Source of the DNA: Actinomycetota bacterium
GTDB lineage: Bacteria > Actinomycetota > Thermoleophilia > Gaiellales > Gaiellaceae
Length of the DNA: 8,869 nt
Direction of reading: 5' to 3'
Assembly (NCBI GenBank): GCA_019236545.1
Contig: JAFAIV010000255.1
Span: 1-8,869, forward strand
Shown in pieces: positions 7,891 through 8,869 of this stretch. Under the pieces are notes generated by a model. That model searched no databases and had not been told where the DNA came from. It saw nothing but the letters and a program-made list of their open reading frames with translations. Positions within the stretch are counted from its first letter, which is position 1, and each line of letters opens with the position of its first letter. Made by a program: the position numbers and the translations under genes.

Positions 7891-8053
7891 GGGGTCTTTG
7901 GCGAAACGGCGGCTGTGTCACCGGGCCGCGCTCGGCGGCACGCTGCCGCGTCCTCAGTCGCGTCGATAGCTGCGGCTATCGACCCTCCCTGCGTCCTTGC
8001 ATCGCACTCGCCGATCGCGCCTCAGCGACGAGCACCGTTCCGCCGAAGACCCC
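7891..8053. repeat. 163-bp imperfect palindrome between the hydratase and cell-wall hydrolase genes (MITE-like repeat or long-hairpin RNA)
   Basis: Starting six bases after the hydratase stop, the two ends are inverted copies. GGGGTCTTTGGCGAAACGG (7891-7909) pairs with CCGTTCCGCCGAAGACCCC (8035-8053) at 17 of 19 positions, and as RNA one of the two misfits is a U-G pair. The centre (7962-7983) is a perfect 9-bp hairpin, and GCGCTCGGCG (7928-7937) matches the complement of 8009-8018 at 9 of 10. All three pairs share one axis at 7972/7973, so the whole element is a single long inverted repeat. Smaller local hairpins are also possible (7921-7935, 7936-7948, 8007-8032). It holds no convincing gene. 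No target-site duplication flanks it and no transposase is nearby. The rest of the 209-bp gap (8054-8093) holds only a GGGAGGA at 8056-8062, a CGCGGCCGCG palindrome and a possible promoter. Confidence 0.7.
7962..7983. other. Perfect 9-bp central hairpin, possible transcription stop
   Basis: GTCGATAGC and GCTATCGAC flank a TGCG loop. It is the apex of the larger palindrome and lies 78 bp after the hydratase stop. It could stop transcription of the mutase operon, but no T-run follows (CCTCCCTGCG comes next), so it is not a classical intrinsic terminator. Confidence 0.4.
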
Positions 8054-8080
8054 GAGGGAGGACTCGCAGGCGCGGCCGCG

Positions 8081-8086
8081 TACTCG
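8081..8086 (+). promoter_or_regulatory. Weak -10-like box TACTCG before the hydrolase gene
   Basis: TACTCG ends 7 bases before ATG 8094, the spacing seen at 5066-5071 and 6727-6732, but its last base is not T. GGGAGGA at 8056-8062 lies more than 30 bases upstream of the ATG, too far to be its ribosome site, and no start codon follows it closely. Confidence 0.25.
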
Positions 8087-8093
8087 TAGGCCC

Positions 8094-8869
8094 ATGCGCC
8101 TCCGTCTCGCACTGGCGGGCGCGCTCGCGGCGGGCCTGGCGGCGGCCGCACCGGCGGGTGCGTCCACCAACTCACAGCTTGCGGGTCTCCAGGTCGCCCT
8201 GCGCGCGCAGGGCCTCTACACGGGGCCCATCGACGCGATCGCAGGCCCGATGACCGTCGCGGCCGTCCGCGCCTTCCAGCGCACGCACGGCATGGCTGTG
8301 ACCGGGATCGCGGACGCGCGCACGCGGGTCGCGATGGGCCCGCTCGGCCGTCATCTCTTCGGCTCGCGCGGCCTCGCGCGCGGCTGTTTCGGCTGGGACG
8401 TCGCGGTGCTCCAGTTCCTGCTCCTGAAGCACGGCATCCAGGTGCCGGTGAACGCGTACTTCGACGCGCCGACCGTCCGCGGCGTCGAGACCTACCAGCG
8501 GCGGCTCGGGATCGACGCCGACGGCGTCGTCGGCACGCGCACGCTCGCCGCGCTCGGGCTGCAGCAGCGGATTCCCACGCCCGTTACGCGCACCAACGCT
8601 CCGCCGCGGCGCTACACGGTAAGGCCCGGCGAGTCGCTGACCGCGATCGCGCAGCGCTTCCGGACGACGATCGGCGTCCTCGCGAGCCTGAACCACCTCG
8701 ACCCTGCGAAGCCGCTCCTGATCGGCACCGTCCTGCGCCTGCCCGGCGTCGTCACCGGCCTGCAGCCCGCCTCGGCCGCGATCGCCGGCGTCTCGTCCGT
8801 CCGCGCCTCGCTCGACCGGTGGTCGGCCGCGTACGGCGTCGACCCGCACCTCGCCCGCGCGCTCGCGTG
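8094..8869 (+). CDS. Secreted cell-wall hydrolase with two peptidoglycan-binding domains, LysM and start of a lytic transglycosylase domain; 3' end outside window
   Basis: The frame stays open from ATG 8094 to the window end (258 codons). A signal peptide (MRLRLALAGALAAGLAAAAPAGA) is probably cut near residue 23. Residues about 27-82 are a peptidoglycan-binding domain type 1 (LQVALRAQGLYTGPIDAIAG...VRAFQRTHGMAVTG). Residues about 98-156 are a second copy (VAVLQFLLLKHGI...VETYQRRLGIDADGVVG). Residues 173-217 are a LysM domain (YTVRPGESLTAIAQRF...LLIGTVLRLP). From about 236, SVRASLDRWSAAYGVDPHLARALA is the usual opening of a soluble lytic transglycosylase (SLT/goose-lysozyme-like) domain; its catalytic Glu would fall just past the window end, so the catalytic call is inferred. 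The likely role is glycan-strand cleavage during wall remodelling outside the membrane. The ATG is chosen for the signal peptide; no in-frame start lies upstream near it. Confidence 0.9.
   Translation, partial: MRLRLALAGALAAGLAAAAPAGASTNSQLAGLQVALRAQGLYTGPIDAIAGPMTVAAVRAFQRTHGMAVTGIADARTRVAMGPLGRHLFGSRGLARGCFGWDVAVLQFLLLKHGIQVPVNAYFDAPTVRGVETYQRRLGIDADGVVGTRTLAALGLQQRIPTPVTRTNAPPRRYTVRPGESLTAIAQRFRTTIGVLASLNHLDPAKPLLIGTVLRLPGVVTGLQPASAAIAGVSSVRASLDRWSAAYGVDPHLARALA

Noticed and set aside
7891..8053. Recent insertion sequence or MITE with target-site duplication
   Set aside because: Flanks (AGCTAGTA on the left, GAGGGAGG on the right) do not match at any short length, so a recent insertion is unsupported, although an older mobile palindrome remains possible.
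7885..8093. c-di-AMP (ydaO-type) riboswitch, often found before wall hydrolase genes in actinobacteria
   Set aside because: The conserved core resembling GAACCCGACAGCTAACCTCG is missing; a CTCGTAGGC at 8083-8091 is the only resemblance. Cobalamin and c-di-GMP riboswitch cores were also not found.
7915..8253. 112-codon open frame across the palindrome and into the hydrolase gene
   Set aside because: Its Arg/Ala/Pro/Ser-rich composition, its location in a palindrome and its different frame from the clear signal-peptide/peptidoglycan-binding gene make it a chance frame.

Overview
The window is very GC-rich, with codon third positions dominated by G and C and every supported gene on the + strand. 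Codon use, secreted Thr/Pro- and Ig-repeat proteins, split B12 mutase subunits, and starts that lack Shine-Dalgarno sequences but carry TANNNT-like boxes just upstream all suggest a high-GC actinobacterium. A deep-branching class such as Thermoleophilia is my best guess. This is inference from style; there is no rRNA or marker gene here.

Region 1 (1-5058) encodes surface and secreted proteins. It opens with the last 32 codons of a membrane protein ending in one hydrophobic helix and a basic tail. That gene overlaps (ATGA) a 380-residue secreted protein consisting of a signal peptide, an unrecognised N-terminal part, a Pro/Thr stalk, 20 consecutive glycines and a C-terminal TasA/camelysin-like module. 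If the upstream fragment is a SipW-type signal peptidase, the pair would be a sipW-tasA-like cassette. After a short promoter-like gap comes a 1248-residue secreted protein of about nine Ig-like repeats, one distinct 'FWGSQW' domain, and an unusual Cys-flanked aromatic C-terminal tail.

Region 2 (5066-7884) is a metabolic operon: the large and small subunits of an adenosylcobalamin-dependent acyl-CoA mutase, followed by a two-glutamate enoyl-CoA hydratase. An automatic annotation would probably call the mutase methylmalonyl-CoA mutase. However, the two residues that decide substrate are Phe78 and Gln196, with exactly the spacing of the Phe/Gln pair of isobutyryl-CoA mutase. An n-butyryl-CoA/isobutyryl-CoA interconversion linked to methacrylyl-CoA hydration (valine-type branched-acid metabolism) therefore fits better.

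Region 3 (7885-8093) is a non-coding gap filled mostly by a 163-bp imperfect palindrome centred at 7972/7973. It has 19-bp outer arms (17 of 19 matching) and a perfect 9-bp central hairpin. It may be a MITE-like interspersed palindrome or a long-hairpin RNA; this is the least explained object in the window.

Region 4 (8094-8869) is the start of a secreted cell-wall hydrolase with two peptidoglycan-binding domains, a LysM domain and the beginning of a lytic transglycosylase domain, cut by the window end.
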